Source: Anaeramoeba flamelloides (lineage: Eukaryota > Metamonada > Anaeramoebidae). From it: DNA of 64,000 nt. The notes beneath the pieces are model-generated. The model did not search any database. It was not told the DNA's origin and was given only the letters and a program-made list of their open reading frames with translations. The position numbers and the translations under genes were made by a program. Below are positions 1 to 12,300 of this stretch, piece by piece. Position 1 is the first letter of the stretch. Every line of letters starts with the position of its first letter. The stretch covers positions 806,001 to 870,000 of the forward strand of contig JANTQA010000048.1 of assembly GCA_027625915.1 (NCBI GenBank), written 5' to 3'.

Positions 1-116
1 ATATAGAACCCAATTTACATTTAACAAAAAACTTTGGTGCAACTATAATTCCTAAAAAATCTTTCAAGATCAGAACCCGAAACAAGGGAGAACAACAATG
101 TCTCTCCCACTTTTAA
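1..116 (+). other. Possible tail of a coding region entering the window
   Basis: A frame is open from the window edge (first full codon at base 3) to a TAA at 114-116, giving about 37 residues that include NFGATIIPKKSFKIRTRNKG. The mix of G, P, R and T is richer than the surrounding A+T-rich filler, so it could be the last exon or a worn fragment of a gene lying to the left. There is no homology I recognise and the upstream part is outside the window. Confidence 0.25.
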
Positions 117-1680
117 CAAACCAAATTTACCAAATGTTTTTTTTTGTTTGACATAATCAGTATCTTCTAACAATTAATTTACAATTTGTGACCAATACAA
201 GACAGGGAATATTAGAATAATCACTTGTTAATGGTTTTTGGGAAACTGTCATCTTGGGGATCTTGTTTCAAAAAATATACTTTTTTTCAAATAAGTATTA
301 TGCTTTAAATAACTACCCAGTTCAAAAAAAAACATATAAATGGCTTTTTTAGACATAAATTGCTTAATTTCAATTCATTTTCTTATTGCTTTTTTTTTCA
401 CCAATTTAATTTTATAAAAAAAATTAAAAAAAAAAAAAAAATTTAAATTGAGCATATTTTTTAATTTTTGATGATTTTTAATTCTCTTTATTCTTCCACA
501 TTGAATTATCTCTTTGAAAAAATGGATTGCTTAAAATTGAATAGTTAAAAACAACTGAAAATTTTCATTTTTCGAACTTTTTTGTCGATTTTCTCAAATT
601 AATAACCCTTTAAAAATAAATTCATCTCAGTAAAACTACTCCTCACAACTGAACAAACAAGTGATGTCAGAAAGGTTTTCCTTACCCTAAAAAATCCCAT
701 TTATTTTTACCAATCAAAAATAACACAAGAATTTGTACATTCAAAGGGTTTTATCATTAGCAAACTGAAAAAGCACCTATAGTTATTTCTTGAGATCAAA
801 CACTTCAAAAAATGACTTTTCCATTTTCATCACCTCTTCTTAACATTTAACTTCAAAATTGGAAAAAATTTTCGCTTCCTTTTTTTCCTTTTTAAAAAAA
901 GAACTTTTGAAAGAAATAGATTGTAATTTGTGATCTTTTGATGATTTACTTTCCGCTTTATTCAATTGGAAAGACTATTTAAACTTAGAATTCACAGGAA
1001 AGCCCGATTTAAGAATTGAAAAATAAATAAAATCAGTTGAAATTTTATCCCATTTAACATTCACAAACCATCAACCCAAAATTCTAATAAACTTTTCACT
1101 TCATAATTCTATATATTGTAAAAAAGTGTTTAAACGTGTTTAGCAATATGTCTTACTTCTGTTTTTTGAATTATATTGTTTATTGATCGACTCTTCAAGC
1201 TTAAAACATAAAAAAATAAAAAAAAAATAAATTTTTTTGAAATAAATACAAACAATTTCTAAATAGGCAAAAATAAATGTTCAATTGTGAAAAAACGCGA
1301 TATAATCATTTGTGTTGAAACTTTTAATGCAGAAATCTTTGATTTTTAAACATAAAGCTTTTTTGGATGCACAAAAACTTTCGAGTAATAAATTGATCCT
1401 CACAAAGAATATCTTGAATCAACGTGAGTCCACAACTCAATAAGTTTTGTGGAATTCTTGGATGAAAAAAAAAAGTTTTGAAGAGAAATTTCAAAAACGA
1501 ATTAATTATTATTATTTCTCAAGAGATGATCAACAAACCAAAAAGTCTTTTTTAGTCTTTCCACTCAAAAAAAAATTCATTTCAATTTCATTTTAAAATG
1601 GAAAATCATTTTCTAATCCTTTGATTTGTCTATTTTTTTTTTTTGATTTTTTAATTCTTTTCGAATTCTAAAATTCAACA
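117..1680. other. Intergenic, no gene seen
   Basis: A+T-rich filler with homopolymer runs (for example A runs near 420-440 and 1205-1230). I see no open frame with coding-like composition and no obvious inverted or direct repeat. Confidence 0.5.
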
Positions 1681-3352
1681 ATGGGTAATAGCAATATAAT
1701 TGGAAACCCAAGAATCTTTCCAACCAAAAAGTTCACTAAACACTTAAAATCGATCTTGAATTTGGAGCTACCAATATGTTGCTTGTCTCCGCGTGGGAAT
1801 TTTTGCTTTGTTAATAACACCTTTTCCAAATTTTTTTCAATCCCCCAAACCTCAAATCTTCCAAAACAAAAAATCCAAGACTTTTTCCCAAAGTGCCAAT
1901 CAAACTCTCATGATAGCAACTTTTTATCACTGAAAATCGAAAAAAAATTATTAAAGTAAGTGTTGTTTTGATAATTATTTTTTTTCTTTTTATTTTTATT
2001 TTTTTTGTCTGTTGTTTTACCTTTGTTCACACACTTTTTGTGTTCCCAAAAAATACCATGTTTTTTTCTTTTTCTCATTCGATCAAAAATACAACATTTT
2101 TTCAAATCAACCTCTTTAGTTTCTCAAATCAGTGTTGTGTTTTAAAATATTTTTGCATGCTCAAAATAATAAAAGAACAAAACCAAAAAAATAAAAAATA
2201 AAAGAAAATTATTTTTTCAAAAAAAAAAAAAAGATCAAAATGTCTATCATTTTCTTAAAAAAAAAATATTTCGAATTTTTTGATTAGTTGTTCATAAAAA
2301 AACAATAGTTTTTTTCTTCATTTTTTTTTTTTTTTTACTTATTATTTTTTAAACCATTTGTTCTTTTTTCCTAGACTTTCTTTTTGAAATGAAATATTTT
2401 TTTTTTTGTTTCTTTTTGTGAACAAAAATTTCTCATTTATTTCAAAAACGCCTTTTTTAACAAGAAACTGATGAAAATAAGAAACCTTTTTCACCACTAA
2501 TACCAACCAATTGTTAAAGAATTCAAAATCAATCTTGTGAAAATCAAAAATTTTGCAAATGTTGATTATTTATTACTTGGCTTTCTTTTTAAAACCAATG
2601 GACATACATCACATTGCTAAAGAATTTTTACTAGAATTACAAACAAGAAATTATTCTTCTAAATTTCGAAACAAAATATTTTTTTTTAATTTTCTTTTTT
2701 TGAAGAAAGCCTGTAAATAAAATTTTAGAAAACTTAATTTTGAAAATTAACGATAAAACAGTAAGCAAACTTAGAACTAAACCTATTTTCAGAACTAATT
2801 TTAAAAAAAAATCAAGACACACTTTTTGAACATGCTTTATTGGAAATGAAAGAAATTCCATCTAATTGCTTTTTGATTCAACAAAAGACTTTGAGGACTG
2901 TTGTTCTTCTTCAGTTCTGTGCCTTTTTTAATAAACTTTTGGGATATTGATTGAAAAAATTTCCTTTATTATTAGTCATTATTCAAAAAGTGATCACAAA
3001 ATATTGTTTAAAAATTTGTAAAGCAGTTGATGAACTTCAGACTTTTTCATTTTTTAAACAAATTGAAAACTCTCATTATTGCTCTTTTTGAAAATGACCT
3101 TACTGGTATTTGAATGAATAATAGGAAAAATTTTTCATTTCCTTTTCCAGATTTTTCTTTTAGAAACACAGTTTTCAAACAAGCAGGTTGCAATTTGTGA
3201 TAGCAAACTCTCTTGGAAAAAGGAAATTGAAAATGAAGTGAAAATTTTTCCCATTTAAAATTCAAATACCAGTATTGGTTGGTAAAAATATCAGTCTTTA
3301 TTTCAAAAGAGTTTTTATGATTTCTTTTTGGGGTTATTTCCAATAAAAGCAA
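1681..3352 (+). pseudogene. Decayed PAS-domain protein gene
   Basis: The first exon (1681-1955, ending AA|GTAAGT) is intact. It starts MGNSN, a candidate N-myristoylation site, and continues into a PAS-like stretch: LELPICCLSPRGNFCFVNNTF at about residues 29-49 has the usual order of hydrophobic strand, turn glycine and FVN. Downstream the protein-like text is in pieces: ENKKPFSPLIPTN (near 2473), KEFKINLVKIKNFANVDYLL followed by KTNGHTSH (2516-2613), AKEFLLELQTRNYSSKF (from 2619) and LEMKEIPSNCFLIQQKTLR (near 2847-2905). Each piece is in a different frame or is cut by stops, and I cannot join them by plausible introns. This suggests a cytoplasmic or membrane-tethered sensor that has lost function. 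A 31-32 base GTAAGC...TTTTCAG stretch at 2761-2792 may be a former intron. More open patches reach about 3350. If exon 1 is still spliced to an acceptor near 2119, a short protein of about 117 residues could be made. Confidence 0.6.
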
Positions 3353-4727
3353 AACAGAGCAAATGACTAAAAAAAAAAGATTGATAATTTTTTTTTTTTT
3401 TTATTAAAATTTAACAGAGGAGTTGTTAATTCCTCTTATTTGCTGTTAGTTTTTTTTTAATTTTAGAAATTAAAAGAAAATTTCAAAAATTTTCTTTTTA
3501 TTACTGAAATAAAAAAAAACATATGCACTATACGACACTCTACTGCACTTGACGGCACTTCTTGAATTCCTAAATTTTTATTTAGAAATTTTAATAAAGA
3601 CACAAAAATCAAAAAAATTGTTAAATTATTAATTGTAACAAGCAATTCATTTTAGATACTCGAAAACAATCAATATCTGAAAAAAAATGTTAAAGATTTT
3701 CAATTTTTAAAAACTTGTTTAGAACACCAAACTTCCACATTAATTCACCTCAAAGATTCCCAACAAAAAAACTAAATCCACCATATAAAAATCTATCCAC
3801 AAAATAAAAAACTAAATTCAAATGAAATTATTTGCAAAATATTACTAAAAATGTATTCGACCAAATTGAATTGAATAAAACAGCAACTCTAAGAAAAAAA
3901 TTACACAATTAAACAAAAAATAGTTATTGACGGTTATTGCAAAAAAATTTTCAAAGAATAAAAAAAAAGACAACCCTTTCTCTTTGATTTATAATACTGT
4001 CAAAGTTATATTGTGAATAAAAACCGCTAAATAAAGTTTAGTGGTTCTGATAAACAGTGGGTTCTATCTTTTGATATTACCTCTCCTACATTGTATAAAA
4101 TAAAAAAAAAAAATGTCTATTTTTTGAGTGGAGAGAATTAGAAATTCATTAAAGTATAAGCTATTTTTTTTTGATACTATTTTCTTTTTATTTTCCAAAA
4201 TAGTCCTAAACCACATTTTTGTGATTAATTAAATAAAAAACAAAACAGTAGATTTTTAAAAATATGAATAAGGTACTTTTGTGAATTTTTTTTTTCTAGA
4301 CAAAAATTTGGTTACAAAACTATATAAACGGCAGAGAAAGACCCCCCCCCCCCCCGATTTAAAGTCAAAAAAAAAAAACCCGTAAAAGCAAAAATTAGTG
4401 TCTGTGGTTTGTTCTAATTTATGAGCTAATGATTTATAAATTATATTTTTTTTTTTAAATTGAGAAAAAACCCCGATTGCATGAATTAATCATTGTATTT
4501 GATCACTAAACTTTGTTCTTTTTTACTCATCAATAAAATAAAACACACCCACAAAAATACTCTATCATTAGAAATAAATTTCTTGATCAAATGATATTGG
4601 AGAAACAATGATAAAAAAAAAAAAAAAATGAAATAAATCTCTCTTTTTTTTAAAAAAAATTACCAGAAGTGATCAAATTAAATTTTTTATTTTTTATCAA
4701 AAAAAAAAAAAAAAAATAAATTAATAG
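3353..4727. other. Intergenic with a poly-C tract
   Basis: No gene seen. Contains a run of 14 C at 4342-4355 and several A runs. The patch at 3520-3570 (repeated ACTCTACTGCACTTGACGG-like words) resembles text near 25715-25800 and 48950-48980 and may be a worn repeat. Any upstream exons of the lysine-rich gene at 4728 would have to lie here or further left, but I could not find them. Confidence 0.45.
4342..4355 (+). repeat. Poly-C run of 14
   Basis: Fourteen consecutive C bases in a neighbourhood of roughly one-fifth G+C. The complementary G run could form a quadruplex in single-stranded DNA. A similar run lies at 11266-11277. Confidence 0.9.
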
Positions 4728-5532
4728 CTCAAAAAATGGATTTATTCATTTAAATTGGGAATTTCTAATTGGAGACCAACACATTTATACAGAATTATTT
4801 GTGACATTAATAGAAAACGAAGGAAATAGACTTATTAAAATCGTCGTTTATCCTTTAAATAAAACAATTAAAAGATCATTTGAAGAACCCGATATACAGA
4901 GCGAAAAAAAAGGCATAACAGATCAAAAGAAAAAGATTAAAAAGAGAAAGAAAAAAAGGAGAAAGAAAAAACAAAGCCACCGGAATGACATAATTGGAAG
5001 GTCGAATACGTACAGTGGCATGCCCTACAGAAAAACGGATCAAAAATTTGAATTAAAAAAAAGAGCATTAACGTCATTTACTATTATAAATCCAAACATA
5101 TATTTTGAAAACGAAACTTCACAAATCAACCAACGATTGAAATCAAACAATTTATTTATGACGATTGAAAGTAAAAGCCAGACATACAATTTGGATCTTT
5201 TGATGAAAAAGAAAAAAAGAAGAAAAAGGAAAAAAGTAAACAAAATCCATCGAATTATCAAGACTAAAAAAAGCACACATAAAAAACACAATCCTAAAAA
5301 AAGTAAAAAAGATATTAATATACAATTAGAGAAAAAATATAACCAACTCTTATTTAAAATAAATAATTTGAAATTAGTATTAAATAATAAAGAGGAATTG
5401 TCTCCAATAAAATTTACAACCAACAATGCAATTGAAGATATGAACGAACTAATAAAACGTTCTTATATAACCCATTTAAATAATTTCCAAATTTATGAAA
5501 AATTTACTTCAAAACTTAATGGAAAATATTAA
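4728..5532 (+). CDS. Lysine-rich nuclear-type protein, 5' end unresolved
   Basis: The frame is open from 4720 to a TAA ending at 5532. No ATG occurs near its beginning, and coding-like text (HLNWEFLIGDQHIYTELFVT) starts before the first in-frame GTG at 4801. The frame is therefore most likely entered through a splice acceptor (TTAATAG, ending 4727). About 267 residues are visible: a compact N-terminal part with alternating hydrophobics, then three basic runs (KKKIKKRKKKRRKKK, KKKKRRKRKK and a third K/H-rich stretch) that look like nuclear or nucleolar targeting signals, then a C-terminal part with coiled-coil character (INIQLEKKYNQLLFKINNL). I do not recognise the family. It lies tail-to-tail with the Rab gene, 845 bases away. 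A missing first exon is the main uncertainty; a disused gene remnant is possible. Confidence 0.6.
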
Positions 5533-6377
5533 TAATTCTAATTTTTTTTAAATAAAATAAATTTTTTAACTGTTTTGTTTCTTTTTTTTTTTCGTTAGTT
5601 TTGTTTTTTATTTGGTTATTATTTATCAAAAATTTAATATCTTGGGTAATACTTGCAAAAATTATCAAGTGATACTTATGCGAAAAATAGTCCATGATTA
5701 TAATTTTACATAAAATATTCGATTTCCTTTCTTGAAAGATTATTTTCAAATCGGTTTTAATTGGAAAACAGTATTCAAATGTTCTAATTTTTTAATATTT
5801 TTTTATGTCTTTTTTTTTGTTCCTTTTAAAATGAACCAAAACCAAGTCCAAAAATTAGTTTGATTCTTGGATTCAAAATAGAAGTCAAAAGAATAATTAA
5901 AACCAAAATTTAAACATGTTATATTTTCCCAAATTTGAGAAATAATTGTAAAGATTGGGAAAAGTGAATTTTTTAAAAGTTCACATCGTTGTTTTTTTTC
6001 GTTATCATTTTTTGAGATATATTTTTTGGGAAGGTTATATTTGGAGAAAAGTAACTGATAGTGTGATAATTTAAACAACTCATATGTATTGTGAGATATT
6101 AAAATTTTATCTGAATTTAAAAAAATGTCAAAAAAAACATTTTTTCATACCTTTGAAAAATAAAATGAGTTGATGTACTATTCGATTAAATATATTCTTT
6201 AATTCAAAGACGGGGGTTTCTAATCAACATAAAAACAAAATTTTGAAGAGTATGAATTGTTTACATTTCATAAAATTCGAAATAAATTCAACAATTAAAA
6301 AAAAAATTAAAATCTTTTATTTATAACAACGATAAAACCAGTGAATTACAAAATATTAAAGAATATTGAGATTTTTT
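5533..6377. other. Convergent intergenic spacer
   Basis: Spacer between the 3' ends of the lysine-rich gene (+) and the Rab gene (-). It is T-rich just after 5532 and A/T-rich throughout. A 91-codon open stretch on the minus strand (5803-6078) has no recognisable motifs and I do not count it as a gene. Confidence 0.5.
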
Positions 6378-9300
6378 CTAACAGCAACCTTTATTTTTAT
6401 TCGTTGTTTCGAAATCGGATTTATATGTTTGCCTTTCGAAATCCATTTTAGGCTTTTCTAAATCATTAAAAGTGGCTTGAGATAATTTTTCACCAACTAT
6501 TTGAAATAATTCTTTAATATTGTAACCCGTTTTAGAAGATGTTTCTAAATATGTAATCTTTTTTTTTAAGCAATACTTTTCTGATTTGTCAATTTCCACA
6601 GTACGAGTACCTTCTAAATCCCTTTTGTTACCAATAAATATAATGATTACATTTGTCATACCCTTTTCTTCAATTTCTTTAACCCATATTTTGGCCCTTT
6701 TATATGAATCCTATGATTAAATTAAAAATAAATAAAATCATAAAAGAAAAAAAAAAAAAAAATTAAAAAAATAAGACAATCCTATAACTCATGTTGGCAA
6801 TAAATTTAAAAATATTATGTAATTTGACATAATTATATATTTTTGCTATATAATTAAGATAGCACTTAAGTTAATGTGGAAGTATTTTGGGAAATACATT
6901 AGTTATTACGAAAAGTTAGAAAATTTTCCGATCTTCTTATTTCGAATTTTATTTGGATAAAATAGGAAGCATTTTAGGAATAAATTAGACTTTAAAAATG
7001 TTATTTAAAAGTATTTTAGAAGAGTTTAACCAATTTTTTTTTGCCACGTTGTTAATCTCATAAACGCCAAAAAGATCACCGCGCTCAAGGATTTAAGACA
7101 TTGGGAAATTCATTTGGTTCAAGGAACACAATTATTTGATCAATAGATGACAAAGAAAAAAGACCTTCAATTTTCTCATAGAGGTTGGAAATTGAATTAA
7201 TTCCCTTTCTTTGTTTAAAAACAATCCCGAACACCAAACAGTATTTTTTGTTTTGATTCAAAAAAAATCAATATCATTTTAAAAAATATTAAAAATGTTT
7301 GGTCTCTTTTTTTGAAGAAAAAAGGAGAAAATACCACTTAATAGAAGAATTTGAAAATGAGAAAAAAACATATTTACAAATTTTTGAAATTAGAAAAAAA
7401 AAAAAAACATTTTATTTTACTACGTAAAGTCAAGAAATTTTTAGAGGAATAGCTCAAAATAAGTCACTGTTAAGAACACACAAATAATGCAGGTTTTTAT
7501 GTTTGATCACCTTGGGATACTTCTTAACAATCGTGAAATAAAAGGGGAGATAGAGACTCATTAAAAAGTTTGGCGATCTATTTTGTCTCTGTGGGATTCC
7601 AAACCAAGTTTTGTCACCAAGGACGAAAATGTAAAATTTAACTTTAATATTTTCAATAACTCTATTGAAAGAAAAAGATCCTTTGGAAAACAAGTTATCC
7701 AAATTACCATTAAAAAGCAACAAATAAGTTGTTTGTTTGTTTATTGTTATATAGAGTTAGATCTCGAGTCCCAAAAATAAATAACACCTCATATTGTTTC
7801 ATTAGTTCAAAAATCGCCAGCTATTATTCCTCGTTTTGGATCCTCTTCCAGACTCAAAATATGATATTGTTCTGGTGCTAAGATTATATTAATTGTCGTT
7901 CTTCGAACTCCACAATATCATCTTATATCACTTCGAACAACATTATATTTCTCGTTCTTTCAGGCCAAACTTGTAACATATACAAAGTGATTGTTTCCAA
8001 ATCGAGCCAATAAAAAACTTTATAAAATCCAATTCAAAAATAGAGGAACACTTAACAATCGGAAAATAAATCTGTTGATCCCATTTTCATTTGAAGTAAA
8101 TAATAAAAACAATTCATTAGAAAATTTTCCAACATTTTGAAAATCATTTTTTAACAAATTTATTTTGATAAATTATTCTTAATTTTGTTTTTCAAAAAAT
8201 GTTGGTATTCAAATAAGTGTTAATTTATAATTAATATTTACTTCAAAACTCAATAAAAAATTAATTGTAGCTAATGAGAGTGTAGACACTTAAACGAGCT
8301 ATTATTAAAGATACTTGATTTCTATGTTGATACTAAAAGATACTATCTATTATTTTTAATAAAATTACGAATAACATAATTTATAATTGTACTTTCAAAA
8401 TCTGGTAAAAATGATTTTTATTTTTTTTTTTTAGTTTAATTACATGCTAAAGAAGGAGACAATAATATTTATTTTGATTATTCACAAATAAACTAACCCT
8501 AATTTTTACCTTTTTTTATTTCTATTCTTTTTTGATAGCTAAGCTATTTCCAAAAAAGCAGGAAAAATTTATTTTAAAATATCTTTATTAAACCCAATTC
8601 TAACAAAACTATTGAAATACCCAAAATTATTATTCAAAACCATTTATTAATTTTTAATAATGATCCAATTTGTTTGTTTGTATACATTACATAATTAAAA
8701 GATGTAAGTTTCTAATCTCAATTTTATATGATATTTTTTAAGGTCTGAAAATTAGTGAGGTATTTTTTTCTTTTTAAAAATAAACTATAACTGTTGTCTA
8801 AAAAAAAATGGTACAGATCAAAAAAGTTGTACATTTTTTTTTTTTAAAAATTAAAAATTTAATTGGGAAAATTGGTAAAACTGATCAAAATCATCAGAAT
8901 TTTTTGAAGATAACAAGAATCCAAACGGGGATTAAAACATTTTAAGAAGTATTGAGCCTAAATTAGGCCCACGTGATTTCAATTTCATCTCAGTATTTCA
9001 AGAAGATTGCTGTAAAACATAATACTTTATTATAAAAATAAATCTTATTGACAATTAAAAAGTACTACTATTTTTTATATTTTCCATTTTAAATACTTAT
9101 TCGAAAAATAAGTATTTCTTGGGTTAGTTCTTTGAATTTTATAAATCGATTAATTTGCGCCTTTAATCCTTAATCTTGATATTCAATGCTATTTTTAAAA
9201 AAATAAAGTTTTCAGGTTCTATTAAGATTTACAATGAAGTATCTACAAATCAGAAATTGTTTTTTTTCACAATTGCTTTATCTTAATAAGAATCGAGAGT

Positions 9301-12300
9301 TATTCCCAAGTACCTCCAAATAACACAGAATTAAATATTAAGGGGTATACCAGGAAGTCATATAGACCAGATATAAATTGTCCTAAAAATGTACTTTGCA
9401 CTCATTTTTGCCACTCTTTACAATTAAAAAATAAAGTATTTGATTTTTAAGACATTCAGCTTGAAGGATCTTGATGAAATTGGAATGAAAAAAGTTGAAT
9501 TTAGATGTTATACTTCTTAAAAGTGTTTAGTCTCCATTTAGATTCTTATTATCTTCAAAAAAATTATGATGATTTTGATCAGTTTTACTAATTTTCCCAA
9601 TTAAATTTTTAAATTTTGATAAAAAAAGTTTCACACTTTTTTGAGATGTTACAAATTTTTTTTGTAATAGTAATTCAAAAATTAGTTGAAAAAATTTTTC
9701 ATATTTAGTATAAAATAATAATTACTTCAAGATTTACATCTTCTCATATATACCCCGTGATACAAAGGTATTTCTAAAAAAGTGGGACATTTTTTTTTTC
9801 ATTTCATAAAATATTTCTCTCCATTAGTGGTTATATTCGTAAACCGGTGATATTAAATTTAAGACTCTATTCGTTTACCATGGATTTGCTCCATACCCAA
9901 GGAGTAGACTTGATCCAAAAGGGTATTGTGAAACTGCACCTCTTTTCGATTAACAAAATTCATATAACAAAAAAATTAATTTTGAGAGGATTACCTATTC
10001 CAAAAAAATCCAAATTTTTTATAAAAATTAAACTTTTCTTATTTTAAATTTCCAAAAGGTTAAATTTCTTCAATTTAAAACACATTGTTTTCTTTCAGTA
10101 CACAATCAACTTACTTCGATTTAATCTGATTTATGGTTATTTTGTAACCTTCTAAGTTTGACAAAGTAAGGATTTTGTAACATTCATGGAGTTAAAATAA
10201 CTCATTTGAGAAATGAAAAAGAAAAAAAAAATCACCGAGATCTAGAAAAGCACCCAAGGAGCAACACTTTAAAACTAAGATAGTTGTTTTCAAAATTATA
10301 TTTCACAACCATTTAAATTAGAAATTGAGTGTTGATATTTGATGTTTGTTTCTAAAAATGCTCGTTTTTTGATAGTTGATTTATAGATATCTATCGTACA
10401 TCACAGATTGATTAGTTTTTGATTGGTATTAGGCACTCATAAAAATTACAAATTTTTTTTTTCATTTCAGAAAATTATTTTTTACGGTAATGACTTGAAC
10501 CATAAAAGAAATATTAATACTGGTTAAATCAGTACCTATTGAATATATTTCATAATACGTTCATCAAAATATTTCAAAAAAATGAAAAAAAAAAATTGTA
10601 CTTTTTTGTAGAAAACGAGGTGACGAGAAAATTCAATAAAAAATTTGGCAAATATTGCAAAGATACAAAGAATTTTTTAAACAGTAAAGCAGAGTTATAC
10701 AATTATTCAGTCTTTTGCAAATTTTGTTGAGATAAAGTCCCTTAGGAAAATCAATTTTACGATCAAAAAGTTGTAAATAATTATTATCAAAAAATTAAAA
10801 AAAAAAAATAAAACAAAGTTTACAGTATTTGTTATATCATATACAATTAATGCAACATGGGCACCCCTATAATACATGGGAACCAAAGACTGGAATCTTT
10901 CTTGTCCTAAGAATAAACGTTTAAAATTTGATTATTAAATAATTGCATTTTTGAGTAATCTGTATTTTTTTTTTTTTTTTTTTTTAAGAAAAAAAATAAT
11001 AATATAAAAATTGTTATAAGAACTTTTGGTGATTACCTGCTGTATCCTATTAAAGCGTAAACATATATTGATAAAAAGAATAATGGTATATATTTTAGAA
11101 GTTAACAATTGATTAATTACTGTTTTTGAGAAATTTCATTTGTTTTAATTTTTTTTTAGGAATTGAAAAAAACAATCATCAGTTGATGATCAGCATTGTT
11201 ATATTTCTCAAACCATTTCTCAGACAATTTCCACCCCAGCACCACGTTAAAACATTTCTGTTTAACCCCCCCCCCCCTTTTTTTTTTTTTACAAAATTTA
11301 ATGATTCCCAATTCAAACTAAAATTAAAATTAAAAAATAAATTTTCTATGAGAAAATTTTATTAGCTGAATATAAATTGTAATCATATTATGAAGTATAT
11401 TATTGGTATTCGTTTCTACGAGGATCTGACTGATCTTCAAACTACCATCTTCTCGAAGAGATGGACTCTTATCTTTTTTGAAATTTTTGATTTGAAAATA
11501 TTGCTTTTGTAACTGTTAATTAGTACATATTTGAAAAGAATTTTTTAAAATTTGAAAAAAGATGGATTTTGTTTTTTATTTTTAAATATTGGATAATAAA
11601 AAAGCTGTTTGTATTGATATTAAGACTGTTTCATCCCTACTGTGAGATTTTATAAAACATAGAAATTTATTTTCTATTATAATCATTTTTAAGGTTTATT
11701 ACACCAAACAGGAAAAAAATTTAAGACAAGTTATCTTCAACTGCAAATTTGAAAATAGAAGAAAAAAAAATATGTTATCCAATTTGTTGGTTCCTTTAGT
11801 TTTTGACTTTGACAATCAAATTAATAAAAAAACATAAATTAATGTTGATCTTCAATTTCTGTAATTGTAAAAAAATTAGGGTTTTGGACTATTGATATTT
11901 TATGGACTGACCAGTCAATATCAAATATAACAAGTGATGTAGATCTGAAAAATATAGCATCATTTTTTATATTTTTTCTAATATTTTTTCTTGAGAAAAA
12001 TAACACTTTTATTTTTTTTTTTATTTTTGAAGAAGTGTAAATTACACTCTGGATATCCTTTTACTTAAATTCCCAAAAAGAAATTTAAGCGTAAAATCAT
12101 AGATTTCACGATTATTATTTAATGAAAATAGTTTCAAACTGTTTGTTTGAAATTAGTTCATTAATTTTTTTTTTTTTAATTTGTTATGAAATATTAATCT
12201 ATCTTTTTCATAGGAAGGATAGACCCATAAAAAATGATCAATAATTTCAATAATTTCTTGTTTTAATAAAGAGATCTAAATATTTGAACAACTATAGATC

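Noticed and set aside
6378-6710. Stand-alone truncated Rab
   Set aside because: It is the last exon of the six-exon gene starting at 14302; junction phase and conserved text agree.
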